NCBI GenBank assembly: GCA_017508505.1
Contig: JAFVYT010000125.1
Span: 1-25,994 of the forward strand
Direction of reading: 5' to 3'
DNA from: Clostridia bacterium
Lineage (GTDB): Bacteria; Bacillota_A; Clostridia; Oscillospirales; SIG627
DNA length: 25,994 nucleotides
A model generated the notes under the pieces. That model was not told where the DNA came from and did no database searches. It saw only the letters and a list, made by a program, of their open reading frames with translations. Made by a program: the position numbers and the translations under genes. Shown piece by piece: positions 8,780 to 16,177 of this stretch; position 1 is the first letter of the stretch, and the number at the start of each line of letters is the position of its first letter.

Positions 8780-9546
8780 TATTTTCCGTATTGCTTAAAG
8801 CTTCTCGGGGTACAGTCAAAATGCTTCTTGACCACCCGAGCAAAGTATTTGGAATCGTTAAAGCCGCTTTCCAATGCCGCTCTTTCGATGCCGACACCGC
8901 CGGAGATCAGGCTTCGGGCGTGTTCCAGACGAAGCTCGGTGATGTATTCCATCGGTGTTTTTTGATAAAAGGCTCTAAAAAGTGTTCGGAGCACCGTGGC
9001 GCTGATGCCCGCAGAGGAACAGATCAGATCGATGCTTAAGGCACTGTTTTTAAAGGAGGAATTGATGAAGGCCACCGCATCCAAAAAATGCTGTGGCATC
9101 GGTGCCTCGCTCCCCTCCTCCAAAAGCGTTCCGAGGATCGTATAGAGGCGGGCCATCAGGTGCACCGAATAGCCGGGGCTTTTCTTTTCCCAAAGGGTGC
9201 CCGCCTGCATAAAGAGCTTGTAGATCCGCTCGACGTTTTGCAGGGAAAAGACCTCGATCTCCTCGTCAGCCCGCTGGGTGACAAAGTGGATGGCAATGAC
9301 CTCCGTATCCGTATACTCTGCCCGATAGCTCATTCCTTGGGGCAGATACAAAACGTCTCCCGCTCGGATTTTGTGTTCCTTTTCGCCGCCGAGGATGGCG
9401 GCTGAGCCGCGGATGCGGAAGGTCAGAGCGGAGTATTCTCGTGCATTTACCTCAAAAAATCCACTTTTCCAATTCAGCCGCTCGGCACCGATTACCTGCA
9501 TAATCGGGTTGTTACCATTACAAAGCACTTTTAAACCTCTTTTCAT
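8779..9546 (-). CDS. AraC-family regulator with cupin sensor domain
   Basis: The 255-residue protein has an N-terminal cupin-like region (about 35-90: AGDVLYLPQGMSYRAEY and VIAIHFV) and a C-terminal double helix-turn-helix (about 155-252) ending FDCTPRSFKQY, typical of AraC/XylS. The start is uncertain. ATG 9546 has no ribosome site, whereas an in-frame GTG at 9528 has AGAGG seven bases upstream (9540-9536) and would give 249 residues. The GGAGG at 9576-9572 lies upstream of the predicted transcription start and is unlikely to be used. The gene is divergent from two QueG-like genes and is the natural candidate to activate them, since their promoter has a poor -35 box. The ligand is unknown. 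Confidence 0.88.
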   Translation of the reverse strand: MKRGLKVLCNGNNPIMQVIGAERLNWKSGFFEVNAREYSALTFRIRGSAAILGGEKEHKIRAGDVLYLPQGMSYRAEYTDTEVIAIHFVTQRADEEIEVFSLQNVERIYKLFMQAGTLWEKKSPGYSVHLMARLYTILGTLLEEGSEAPMPQHFLDAVAFINSSFKNSALSIDLICSSAGISATVLRTLFRAFYQKTPMEYITELRLEHARSLISGGVGIERAALESGFNDSKYFARVVKKHFDCTPRSFKQYGK

Positions 9547-9576
9547 TTTGAAAATAGTGAAAATATTCTTACCTCC

Positions 9577-9604
9577 ATTATACTCCTTGTGAGAAGGAAT
9601 GCAA
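9577..9604 (-). promoter_or_regulatory. Promoter of the AraC-family gene
   Basis: On the minus strand, TTGCAT (9604-9599) and TATAAT (9582-9577) are separated by 16 bases. The predicted start of transcription is near 9571, giving a short leader of about 24 bases to ATG 9546. Confidence 0.75.
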
Positions 9605-9640
9605 GTGTTAAATAATCCACCTTTTGAGTTGGAATGTAGG

Positions 9641-9669
9641 TTTCTTTTTTATGGGACAGCCCCTATAAT
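9641..9669 (+). promoter_or_regulatory. Probable activator-dependent promoter of the QueG-like pair
   Basis: A consensus TATAAT at 9664-9669 sits just ahead of the ribosome site, but the hexamer 17 bases upstream is TTTCTT, a poor -35 box. That pattern suits activation, presumably by the divergent AraC-family protein. No clear paired operator was found in the 36 bases between the two promoters. Confidence 0.6.
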
Positions 9670-9691
9670 GGTCAAAAAGGAGGATCGATCA

Positions 9692-10609
9692 ATGAAGATT
9701 TTGAAGGAAAAGATTCTGGAATTTGCAAAAAAAGAGGGTGCGGATCTGATCGGCTTTGCCGAGAAGGGCCGCTTTGAGGGGCTGGATCCCCGTCGAAATC
9801 CCTTTTCCGTTTTTCCCGAGGGGAAAACCGTGATTCTCTTGGGGAAAAGGATCTGCCGCGGCTCCCTTCGGGGCATTGAGGAGGGAAGCAATTTCGGGGA
9901 CTACCAGCTCTTCGGAAAGAACTGGCTGGAGGATGAATTTTTGGCCCTTTTAGCCTACAACGTAACCAATTTCATCGAGAGCTGCGGCTGGGAGGCCGTC
10001 CCTGTTTTCCCGAATCCCTGCGATCTGGAGCCGTCCGGTGTTGCGGTCAGAGCAGATGCTCCGGCTCCCAACGTGTATCCTGACTTTGATTATGCGGCGG
10101 TGGCCTGTGGCCTTGCCACCATCTCCTACAACCGCCTTGTATTTACCAAGGAGTTTGGCTCCCGTCAGAGATTCCATATGATCATCACCGATGCCGAGCT
10201 GGAGAGCACGCCCCTTTTGGAGGACTCCGTGTGCAACGGCTGCGGCATCTGTGCCGATGCCTGCCCTCTCGGGGCCATCAGCAAGACGGAGACGGAGGAG
10301 ATTTCTCTTTGCGGCAAAAGCTTTCGCGTGGGCAAAATCGACTATGATCTGTGCCGAATCTGTCAAAACGGAGCCGTTGCCAATCGCTTTTCCGACCGTT
10401 CTGCTCCCGATCGCATTGCAGCTCTTTGTAACCGCAGCTGTATGTGCGCCCTCGAGGAGCGTGGCGCTCTGACCAATTGCTTTGCCAATCCCTTCAGAAC
10501 AAGCAAGGTCTGGAGCATCGGCGGTGACGGTCAGACCGTTGACCGTTCTGATGAAAAGGCCAACGTTCTGGGCGGTGTCTTCTCCAAGAGCGGAAACAGG
10601 GGGCACTGA
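9692..10609 (+). CDS. QueG/RdhA-like iron-sulfur protein, first of a pair
   Basis: I choose ATG 9692 (305 residues) because AAAGGAGG ends eight bases before it; an in-frame ATG at 9599 has no ribosome site and precedes the promoter. The N-terminal half resembles epoxyqueuosine reductase (FPEGKTVILLGK, GIEEG, then ACGLATISYNRLVFTKEFGSRQRFHMIITD, the cobalamin-region signature). A 4Fe-4S motif CNGCGICADACP follows (Cys181, 184, 187, 191), and a second, altered Cys cluster is supplied by CRIC and CNRSCMC. QueG and reductive dehalogenases are cobalamin- and Fe-S-dependent reductases. The divergence and missing canonical second cluster argue against true QueG. Two bases separate it from a paralogue. 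The substrate is unknown. Confidence 0.78.
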   Translation: MKILKEKILEFAKKEGADLIGFAEKGRFEGLDPRRNPFSVFPEGKTVILLGKRICRGSLRGIEEGSNFGDYQLFGKNWLEDEFLALLAYNVTNFIESCGWEAVPVFPNPCDLEPSGVAVRADAPAPNVYPDFDYAAVACGLATISYNRLVFTKEFGSRQRFHMIITDAELESTPLLEDSVCNGCGICADACPLGAISKTETEEISLCGKSFRVGKIDYDLCRICQNGAVANRFSDRSAPDRIAALCNRSCMCALEERGALTNCFANPFRTSKVWSIGGDGQTVDRSDEKANVLGGVFSKSGNRGH

Positions 10610-10611
10610 TT

Positions 10612-11757
10612 ATGACTTTGACCTCTCAGATGATTAAGGAAAAAGCAAAGGAATTGGGCATTGATTGCATTGCCATCGGAAACATTGAGCGCTTTTCCAA
10701 GGCACCCAAGCTGATGAGCCCGATTTCGTATTTTCCTAAGGCAAAATCGGTCATTGCCATCGCTATGCCCATCCCCCGCGGTGCCAATCGCGGCATTGAG
10801 GAGGGCACCCATTGGCACAACTACACCTTTTACACCTACAATAAGCTGAACGCCTTCTTCCGCCCGTTGAAGACCTATCAGCTCAGCTGCTTCATCGAGG
10901 ACCACGGCTACGAGGCCGTAGCCCACTATCCTGCTGTACCTGAGGGAAACGGAACCACCAAAAAGCCCGTGGCAGAGGGAAAACTTCCTCCGGATATCGT
11001 TTGCAGCATCCGCGTCATCGCCGCAGGCTGCGGCCTTGGGGAGATCGGCTGGTCCAAGGTCTTTTTGACCAAGAAATACGGCCCTCGTGTGCGTCTGGGG
11101 CTGATCTTTACCGACTGCAGGCTTGAGCCCGATCCGATTCTGGATACCGGCACCCTTTGTCTCCACTGCGGTGCCTGCGCACGGCGCTGCCCCGGGGGAG
11201 CCATTCCCGATCCCAAGGATCCAAATGCGAGAATCTACGTGGACTTCGGGGAAAAGCAGATCTGGTTCGGGGATACCCAAATGGGCCGTTGTACCTTGTC
11301 CCACCACGGAATGAACAACGAGTGCTCTCCTTTTTTGAAGAAGGAATTCCCCAATATGGCCTTTGACGTGCGCCATTCGCAGATGACGGAGGAGGAGGCT
11401 TATATCCTCTGCTACTCCTTGGCAGGAGCGAAATGGGGCAGAAAGCCGGGAAGTCACGCGGTGATGGAGTATTACAATCAGATCATCGACCATACGGGCT
11501 ACTTTGCCATCTGCGGGGCGGGAGGATGCATCCGTGCCTGCGGGGACGTGTTGGAGCGAAGCGGCCGCATCGAGCAGCAGTTCCAAAACCCCTATTATAA
11601 AAAGAAGTGCTGGTCTCTGCCGCTGCATCCCGAGGTGCCGGGAGACGGGGTGAACCCTTACCGTGAGGAGTATCTGGACAAGCACTACCCCGGCATCCGC
11701 GAAAACGAATATCGGAAGCCCACCTCCCGAGCAGAGGGGGAGGACGGGGATAAATGA
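10612..11757 (+). CDS. QueG/RdhA-like iron-sulfur protein, second of a pair
   Basis: The 381-residue paralogue of the preceding protein starts two bases after its stop. It shares FPKAKSVIAIAMPIPRGANRGIEEG and a much better kept AAGCGLGEIGWSKVFLTKK segment with LGLIFTD, the QueG/RdhA cobalamin-side signature. The first 4Fe-4S cluster is canonical, CLHCGACARRCP (Cys183, 186, 189, 193). The expected second cluster is replaced by a C-terminal CGAGGCIRAC plus CNN-type cysteines (NNECSPF). The ribosome site (AGGGGG, about 11 bases before ATG) is weak, suggesting coupling to the upstream gene. The two proteins may form a heteromeric reductase or electron-transfer pair. True tRNA epoxyqueuosine reduction seems unlikely, since QueG works alone. 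A terminator follows directly. Confidence 0.78.
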   Translation: MTLTSQMIKEKAKELGIDCIAIGNIERFSKAPKLMSPISYFPKAKSVIAIAMPIPRGANRGIEEGTHWHNYTFYTYNKLNAFFRPLKTYQLSCFIEDHGYEAVAHYPAVPEGNGTTKKPVAEGKLPPDIVCSIRVIAAGCGLGEIGWSKVFLTKKYGPRVRLGLIFTDCRLEPDPILDTGTLCLHCGACARRCPGGAIPDPKDPNARIYVDFGEKQIWFGDTQMGRCTLSHHGMNNECSPFLKKEFPNMAFDVRHSQMTEEEAYILCYSLAGAKWGRKPGSHAVMEYYNQIIDHTGYFAICGAGGCIRACGDVLERSGRIEQQFQNPYYKKKCWSLPLHPEVPGDGVNPYREEYLDKHYPGIRENEYRKPTSRAEGEDGDK

Positions 11758-11762
11758 CTGCG

Positions 11763-11788
11763 AAGCGAGGCGATCCCGCCTCGCTTTT
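11763..11788 (+). terminator. Terminator after the QueG-like pair
   Basis: A perfect ten-base stem (AAGCGAGGCG with CGCCTCGCTT) around an ATCC loop runs into four T residues, starting six bases after the stop codon. Confidence 0.9.
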
Positions 11789-11801
11789 CTCTCTTTCGGT
11801 C

Positions 11802-11830
11802 TTTACTTTTATCCGAATTCGCGCTATGAT
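11802..11830 (+). promoter_or_regulatory. Promoter of the alpha/beta hydrolase
   Basis: TTTACT (11802-11807) and TATGAT (11825-11830) are separated by 17 bases, between an upstream terminator and the hydrolase ribosome site. The hydrolase is therefore probably a single-gene unit. Confidence 0.65.
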
Positions 11831-11866
11831 AGACTCAAAGCTTCAAAAACAGAAAAGGAGTCGAAT

Positions 11867-12535
11867 ATGGAAGAAAAAGTTTTGGACGGCTTGAAATACC
11901 TCTTCTCTTATCCGAAGGGCTTTCGGGAGGAGAAAAAATATCCTCTGATCATCTTTTTGCACGGTGCGGGGACCCGCTCCGAGACCACGGAAAAGCTCCG
12001 TGCGAATAGCTGCTTGAACCACATCCTTTCCCGTCAGGACGAGAGGGGATATCTCTTCCTTGCACCCCTTTGCCCGCGAGGCACCTGGAACGAATGGATG
12101 ACGCTTCTGGTGCGCCTGATCAAAGAGGTGCGGGAGTACGCCTGGGTGGACGAGAAGCGCGTCTATCTGACGGGCAACAGTATGGGCGGCTACGGCACCT
12201 GGGAGTTTTCCTCTCTCTACGCCGACTACGTTGCCGCGGCGATGCCGGTCTGCGGCGGCGGAATTCCCGCCTTCGCGAAAAGAATGGTGGACGTCCCCGT
12301 TCGTGCCTTCCACGGCCTTTGCGATAAAACGGTTGATCCCATTGAGAGCCTTGAGATGGTAAAGGCCTTGAATCAGGCGGGCGGTCACGGGGAATTGATC
12401 CTCTTTCCGTCCCTCAAGCACAATTGCTGGGATGCGGCCTATTCCGACGATAAGAATTACGATTGGCTGCTTTCCTTTACCACCGAGCGGGATAAGACCT
12501 TGGTGGAGCAGTACAGCGGCGCCTATTACGGCTAA
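11867..12535 (+). CDS. Alpha/beta hydrolase (prolyl-oligopeptidase / esterase-like)
   Basis: The start at ATG 11867 (222 residues) follows AAGGAG with six bases between; the open frame further upstream crosses the previous terminator and is not coding. The oxyanion region YPLIIFLHGAGTRSE is followed by the nucleophile elbow GNSMGGYG (Ser105), with Asp153 or Asp157 (DKTVDP) and His185 (LKHNCWD) completing the triad. The layout matches dienelactone-hydrolase/feruloyl-esterase/PHB-depolymerase-like serine hydrolases. There is no signal peptide, so it is cytosolic and probably acts on small esters. It stands alone between terminators, giving no pathway clue. Confidence 0.87.
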   Translation: MEEKVLDGLKYLFSYPKGFREEKKYPLIIFLHGAGTRSETTEKLRANSCLNHILSRQDERGYLFLAPLCPRGTWNEWMTLLVRLIKEVREYAWVDEKRVYLTGNSMGGYGTWEFSSLYADYVAAAMPVCGGGIPAFAKRMVDVPVRAFHGLCDKTVDPIESLEMVKALNQAGGHGELILFPSLKHNCWDAAYSDDKNYDWLLSFTTERDKTLVEQYSGAYYG

Positions 12536-12537
12536 AG

Positions 12538-12568
12538 AAAAAACGGAGTGATTTCACTCCGTTTTTTT
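12538..12568. terminator. Bidirectional terminator between hydrolase and BlaR1-type gene
   Basis: An AAACGGAGTG/CACTCCGTTT stem with an ATTT loop has A-rich left and T-rich right flanks. It serves the plus-strand hydrolase and the convergent minus-strand BlaR1-type gene. Confidence 0.92.
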
Positions 12569-12579
12569 CTTGTTTAGGC

Positions 12580-14754
12580 TCAAAGCCCGGCCGCATAGTC
12601 CTTTGCCTGCCGAAGGCACTCCTCCTTCAGACTCTCACGGTACTCCTCGGGCTTTATTGCTCCAAAAGCCTCGGGGAAAAGCTTTTGCATTTCGGCTTTG
12701 AAATTCGGCTCCTCTTCGGTGAGACAGTCCGTCAGCTCGTAGCCGCCGTCCTCTTCGGTGCGGAGGATGACAAGGGTCGGGGCAAGGCCGCCTCTGACCT
12801 CTGTCAGGGACCCATCCATACGAAACTCAGCGTGATACACCGCAAGATACACGAAAAGCTGCTCCGAGTGCAGGGTGCCTCCCACGGGCGGTGTGCCGCT
12901 GGCTCCCTTCAGGCCCAGAATTTTGTAGCTCTGAGTGTGAAAAAGGCCGTCGGGCATTTTTGCGCGGAACTCTTCCCTGATGGCGTCTCCGATGGTGGCG
13001 CTGAGGGCGTGACCGGATTGGGGCGCATAGGGCGAGGAAAGCCCCTGGGGGCCCCAGAAGGATAAGGTTTCCTCCGGGGAGGACAGGACGACGTTGCCCT
13101 CTCGGACGGCGAAGGAATAGTATGTATCCTCCTCTCCCGTCGCCCCCGCAAGGCAAAGCTTGACCCCGTCCTCGGTTTCGGCAAAGGACAGATCTCCCCA
13201 ACGCGCCTCGTAGAGATTAAAGTATTCCGGCAAGCCGTTTTCGGTAACGCTTAACATAAAGGTGAACACTCCCGAGGTTGGCCCGTAGCGCAGGGTGCAT
13301 ACCTCGATTCGGCCGTCATAGTCGATGTCAAAGGAGGCAGTGTCGATGACGGGGATGGTCTGCGGAGGACCGGAGAAGGGTAGCGTGGACCAAAACAGCT
13401 CCTCGACCCTTTCCCGATAAGCCTCGTCGATCACGTAGTAGTAGCTTGATAAGGGATTGTGAACCGCTTGCACCGTAACGTCCTTTTTCTCGATCTCATA
13501 GGTGGTGAGAATGGTGCGCATCTGGGTGATGGACACTCCTGAGGAAAAGGCAAAGCGATTGTCCGAGACCGCCTCCGATAAGGTATTTGCAAGGTGACAG
13601 CGGTAGGAGTCTTTTCCGAACTGCCAGATATAGACGGTCAGACCGCCGTCCGTGGAAAGACCGAAAAACTCGGGGTGCTTTTCTCTCAGCTTCTCAACGG
13701 TCAGGAGCTCCTCCGAGCCCGACTGTGTCACAAAGCCGCCGCCCTGGGGCTCCGAGCCTTCCTCCGATACGGCTTCGCCGCCGTCTCCGTCGTCTTCTGC
13801 GGCCTCGCCCTTTTTCGGATCGGTCAAAAAGCAAACCGCTACCGCGATCCCCGCCAAAATCGCCGCTACGATCACCCAAAAGGCGGGCTTTTTGTAATGG
13901 AGCACCGATTGGATCCGCGTTTTGATTCCCACCTCTCCGAAGGCAAGGGGGCAGGCCGCGATCACGCGCCGATTCACACTGCAGGTCAAAAGGGCCTGAG
14001 TGTAGTCTGCCTTTTCCTCTCCCGAAAGATGCTTTATGACCTTTTCGTCACAGGCCAATTCAATGTCGCGACAAAGCAGGACGTAGCCGAGCCAAAGCAG
14101 AGGATTGAACCAGTGCAGAGCCAGAATCACATAGCCCAAGGGCTTCCACAGATGGTCCCGTCGAGCGATGTGGGCCCGCTCGTGGGCGATTACGTGCTCT
14201 CTGTCCCGCTCTCCGATCCGATAGGGCAGATAGATCCTCGGGGAAAAAAAGCCCAGCACAAAGGGGGAGACTACGTTTTCGCTTTGATAGATCCCCGGGG
14301 AATACTGCACCGCGGTACCGACCCGACGCTTGACCCTTTGGTAGCTGATGCCCCCATAGCAAAGCATTCCCCCGATTCCCAACAGCCAGATCCCTGCTCC
14401 GTAGGGGAGGGCGGTGCGAAAGAGGTTGACCTCCTTTTCGGGGGCGACGGTAACCTTTGTCTCCTCGATCACGGGCTCGATGACCGCGTCGATCACGGGT
14501 ACGCCCGAATCGATGGCGGGAGAGTGGGTTTGAATCACCACCTCGGGATCAATGGTCTGCCCGCCGGGGTTCAGGCTGAATGCACTCTCAACGGAGAAGG
14601 GGACGACAAGACGGATTGCCACAATCCCCCAAAGGAAAACGAGGATCCATTTCGGCGCCTTCTTCAAAAGGAGCCTGCAAAGAAGCACCGCAAGGACGAC
14701 GTAGCTTGCGGAAATGCTTCTGTTGACCACGTGTAAAAAGAACTCCGTCATCAT
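12580..14754 (-). CDS. BlaR1/MecR1-type M56 metallopeptidase sensor
   Basis: The 724-residue membrane sensor-protease has four N-terminal spans (about 8-30, 36-56, 115-133, 203-225) and a fifth at about 295-315. The zinc site HERAH (191-195) lies on a cytosolic segment with the downstream glutamate in ELACDEK. In BlaR1/MecR1, signal on the outer domain activates this protease, leading to loss of BlaI from DNA. The roughly 400-residue outer domain here shows no SxxK penicillin-binding motif I can recognise, so the signal is probably not a beta-lactam. The start codon overlaps the BlaI stop (ATGA), so the pair is translationally coupled. No beta-lactamase gene is nearby. Confidence 0.9.
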   Translation of the reverse strand: MMTEFFLHVVNRSISASYVVLAVLLCRLLLKKAPKWILVFLWGIVAIRLVVPFSVESAFSLNPGGQTIDPEVVIQTHSPAIDSGVPVIDAVIEPVIEETKVTVAPEKEVNLFRTALPYGAGIWLLGIGGMLCYGGISYQRVKRRVGTAVQYSPGIYQSENVVSPFVLGFFSPRIYLPYRIGERDREHVIAHERAHIARRDHLWKPLGYVILALHWFNPLLWLGYVLLCRDIELACDEKVIKHLSGEEKADYTQALLTCSVNRRVIAACPLAFGEVGIKTRIQSVLHYKKPAFWVIVAAILAGIAVAVCFLTDPKKGEAAEDDGDGGEAVSEEGSEPQGGGFVTQSGSEELLTVEKLREKHPEFFGLSTDGGLTVYIWQFGKDSYRCHLANTLSEAVSDNRFAFSSGVSITQMRTILTTYEIEKKDVTVQAVHNPLSSYYYVIDEAYRERVEELFWSTLPFSGPPQTIPVIDTASFDIDYDGRIEVCTLRYGPTSGVFTFMLSVTENGLPEYFNLYEARWGDLSFAETEDGVKLCLAGATGEEDTYYSFAVREGNVVLSSPEETLSFWGPQGLSSPYAPQSGHALSATIGDAIREEFRAKMPDGLFHTQSYKILGLKGASGTPPVGGTLHSEQLFVYLAVYHAEFRMDGSLTEVRGGLAPTLVILRTEEDGGYELTDCLTEEEPNFKAEMQKLFPEAFGAIKPEEYRESLKEECLRQAKDYAAGL

Positions 14755-15119
14755 GCGTTCTCCCGACGGTAGCGGTCAATCATCTCCTGCAGGACGTCGA
14801 TCTCCTTCTCGGAGATTCTTTGGTGCTTGGCAAATGCCGCAAGAAAGGTGGGGAGAGACCCCTCGAAGGTCTTTTCCACCATCTCGTTCAGCATCAATTC
14901 CTGCACCTCGTCCTTTGAAACGAGGCTGGTCACCACGGTCCTTTCGTTCTTTAAAACGCCCCTCTCGGAAAGACGCTTGATCACGGTGTAGGTGGTGGTG
15001 GGCTTCCATCCGAGCTGCTCCTTGCAAAGCTCCACGATTCGACTGCTCTTGACGGGCTCGTTCTCCCATAGGATCAGGCAAAAGCGGTATTCGCTTTCAA
15101 AGATTTTCGGTGTTTCCAT
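14751..15119 (-). CDS. BlaI/MecI/CopY-family repressor
   Basis: The 122-residue protein has the BlaI winged helix: ESEYRFCLILWENEPVKSSRIVELC, then WKPTTTYTVIKRLSERGVLK, with a wing ending LVSKDE and a C-terminal helical dimerisation/cleavage region. AAGGAG stands eight bases before ATG 15119. It is the first gene of a two-gene operon with the M56 sensor. Its promoter carries two CTCTAA/TTAGAG palindromes, one over the -10 box and one downstream, as expected for autorepression. The operator sequence differs from the classical TACAnnTGTA of beta-lactamase BlaI, consistent with a different regulon. Confidence 0.92.
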   Translation of the reverse strand: METPKIFESEYRFCLILWENEPVKSSRIVELCKEQLGWKPTTTYTVIKRLSERGVLKNERTVVTSLVSKDEVQELMLNEMVEKTFEGSLPTFLAAFAKHQRISEKEIDVLQEMIDRYRRENA

Positions 15120-15134
15120 TGGTCATTCTCCTTT

Positions 15135-15150
15135 CTCTAATTCATTAGAG
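15135..15150 (-). promoter_or_regulatory. BlaI-type operator, promoter-distal copy
   Basis: A perfect 16-base inverted repeat, CTCTAAT-TC-ATTAGAG, lies between the predicted transcription start and the BlaI ribosome site. Its centre is 26 bases from the second copy, so both dimers would bind close together. Confidence 0.82.
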
Positions 15151-15159
15151 TTCCTATAC

Positions 15160-15188
15160 ACTCTAACACGTTAGAGCTATTATGTCAA
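15160..15188 (-). promoter_or_regulatory. Promoter of the BlaI-BlaR1-type operon
   Basis: On the minus strand, consensus TTGACA (15188-15183) is followed after 17 bases by TAGAGT (15165-15160), a four-of-six -10 box that is itself part of the operator. A 12-base palindrome TTTTCGCGAAAA (15192-15203) abuts the -35 box on its upstream side. Confidence 0.78.
15161..15176 (-). promoter_or_regulatory. BlaI-type operator, promoter-overlapping copy
   Basis: A perfect 16-base inverted repeat, CTCTAAC-AC-GTTAGAG, overlaps the -10 hexamer and spacer of the BlaI promoter. It has the same arms and length as the downstream copy, with two-base centres. Confidence 0.85.
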
Positions 15189-15200
15189 GCCTTTTCGCGA

Positions 15201-15229
15201 AAAAAAGAAAAGCGCCGCATTGCGACGCC
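15201..15229 (-). terminator. Terminator after the DUF4037 gene
   Basis: Read on the minus strand, GCGTCGC and GCGGCGC form a seven-base stem with one G-U pair around an AAT loop. A T-rich tail (TTTTCTTTTTTT) follows. It separates this gene from the BlaI promoter. Confidence 0.8.
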
Positions 15230-15235
15230 TTTTGC

Positions 15236-16177
15236 TTATACTCCGTAGAGGACGTGGAGGTTGCGGATGGCGGGGTCGGAGACCGTATCGTTGACCGCAT
15301 AGGCGCACCGCTCCATCTCGCATCCCGAAAAGGAAAGGAGCTCCTGCGCTCTCAGCTCCCCGCAGACCGTCCCGCAGATCTCCTCAATCATACGAAGCTT
15401 TCCTTCTCCCGAGTCGGGGGTGTTCGGGGAGGAGATCAGAGTCTCCAGAGGCTCTGCGAGGCCTCCGAGTCCCGAAAGCTCCCGCAGACCGCGAAATTGC
15501 CATTTGTAATAGGGAAGATAGGCGCCGCGGAGCAGATAGGCACAGTGGATCGCGCTTTTCGCAAATTCAAATACCGCCAGCTGTGCCGCTGCCGTGTCGC
15601 CCCGCTTGAGGCATCGGGGAAAGTTGTACTGTCCCGCTTGTCCCATCAGAAGTAGGCGACCCGCCAGCTTCTTTCTTCGCACGTCCTCGGGGAAGTACCG
15701 CAAGCCTGCACGGATTTGGGTGAAGCGCCCGTAGGGATCCTCGAATACCTCCCCTGCCGTTGCCTCCAGAAGTGCGTACTCGGGAAGAGAAAACCATCCC
15801 TCGACGGAGAGCACTCCGTCCGGCGTTCCCGTTTTGGACAAAAAGAAATCCTCCATTCGGATCACGCCGTGTCGATCTCCCCCAACGGGGCTGACGGGGC
15901 TTCGCTTCAGGCCCATAAATTCCTTTGGGAGCTTCGCATACGCCCGCTCCAAAAGAAAGGCGGTCCTTCGGTCGACCACGTCCTCTCCCGGCAGAAAAAT
16001 GCAAAAGCAGGGCTCGAAATCGTGATCCTGAGAGAGAGCATCGTCGTAGCCGTAGCACTCCGAGCCGCTTCCCACGAGCCCGACGGCAAGCCTTGGGAAG
16101 ACCTCGGGGAACTGCTCCTTCAGCATCCTCTTTCCATGGGCCTCGTAATAGGCCCGTGCCAATTCAAGCCCCTTCAT
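15236..16177 (-). CDS. DUF4037 nucleotidyltransferase-like protein
   Basis: I choose ATG 16177 (313 residues), preceded by AAGGAGG four bases away. The open frame upstream of it translates the TPR gene out of frame and has no family sequence. Residues 33-53 hold a nucleotidyltransferase-like loop, GLVGSGSECYGYDD followed by SQDHD. The GSGS and the DxD pair (Asp51, Asp53) are in the order of the Pol-beta fold. The rest is mostly helical, rich in Arg and Leu. The gene overlaps the TPR gene end by 14 bases. DUF4037 proteins beside TPR proteins recur in Firmicutes to my knowledge. The substrate is unknown; an antitoxin- or small-molecule-modifying transferase is possible. Confidence 0.8.
   Translation of the reverse strand: MKGLELARAYYEAHGKRMLKEQFPEVFPRLAVGLVGSGSECYGYDDALSQDHDFEPCFCIFLPGEDVVDRRTAFLLERAYAKLPKEFMGLKRSPVSPVGGDRHGVIRMEDFFLSKTGTPDGVLSVEGWFSLPEYALLEATAGEVFEDPYGRFTQIRAGLRYFPEDVRRKKLAGRLLLMGQAGQYNFPRCLKRGDTAAAQLAVFEFAKSAIHCAYLLRGAYLPYYKWQFRGLRELSGLGGLAEPLETLISSPNTPDSGEGKLRMIEEICGTVCGELRAQELLSFSGCEMERCAYAVNDTVSDPAIRNLHVLYGV

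Noticed and set aside
10531..11685. Long minus-strand open frame (384 codons) opposite the second QueG-like gene
   Set aside because: It is a mirror of a well-supported gene with clear Fe-S motifs. Long antisense frames occur throughout this window because the codon use avoids antisense stops. It has no promoter or recognisable domain.
9692..11757. Calling either QueG-like protein a true epoxyqueuosine reductase
   Set aside because: Both have an altered second Fe-S cluster, and they occur as a tandem pair with a dedicated AraC regulator, which does not fit a single housekeeping tRNA-modification enzyme.
13594..14736. Long plus-strand open frame (380 codons) opposite the BlaR1-type gene
   Set aside because: It has no ribosome site or family similarity and is wholly antisense to a protein with an intact HExxH site and the expected membrane spans.
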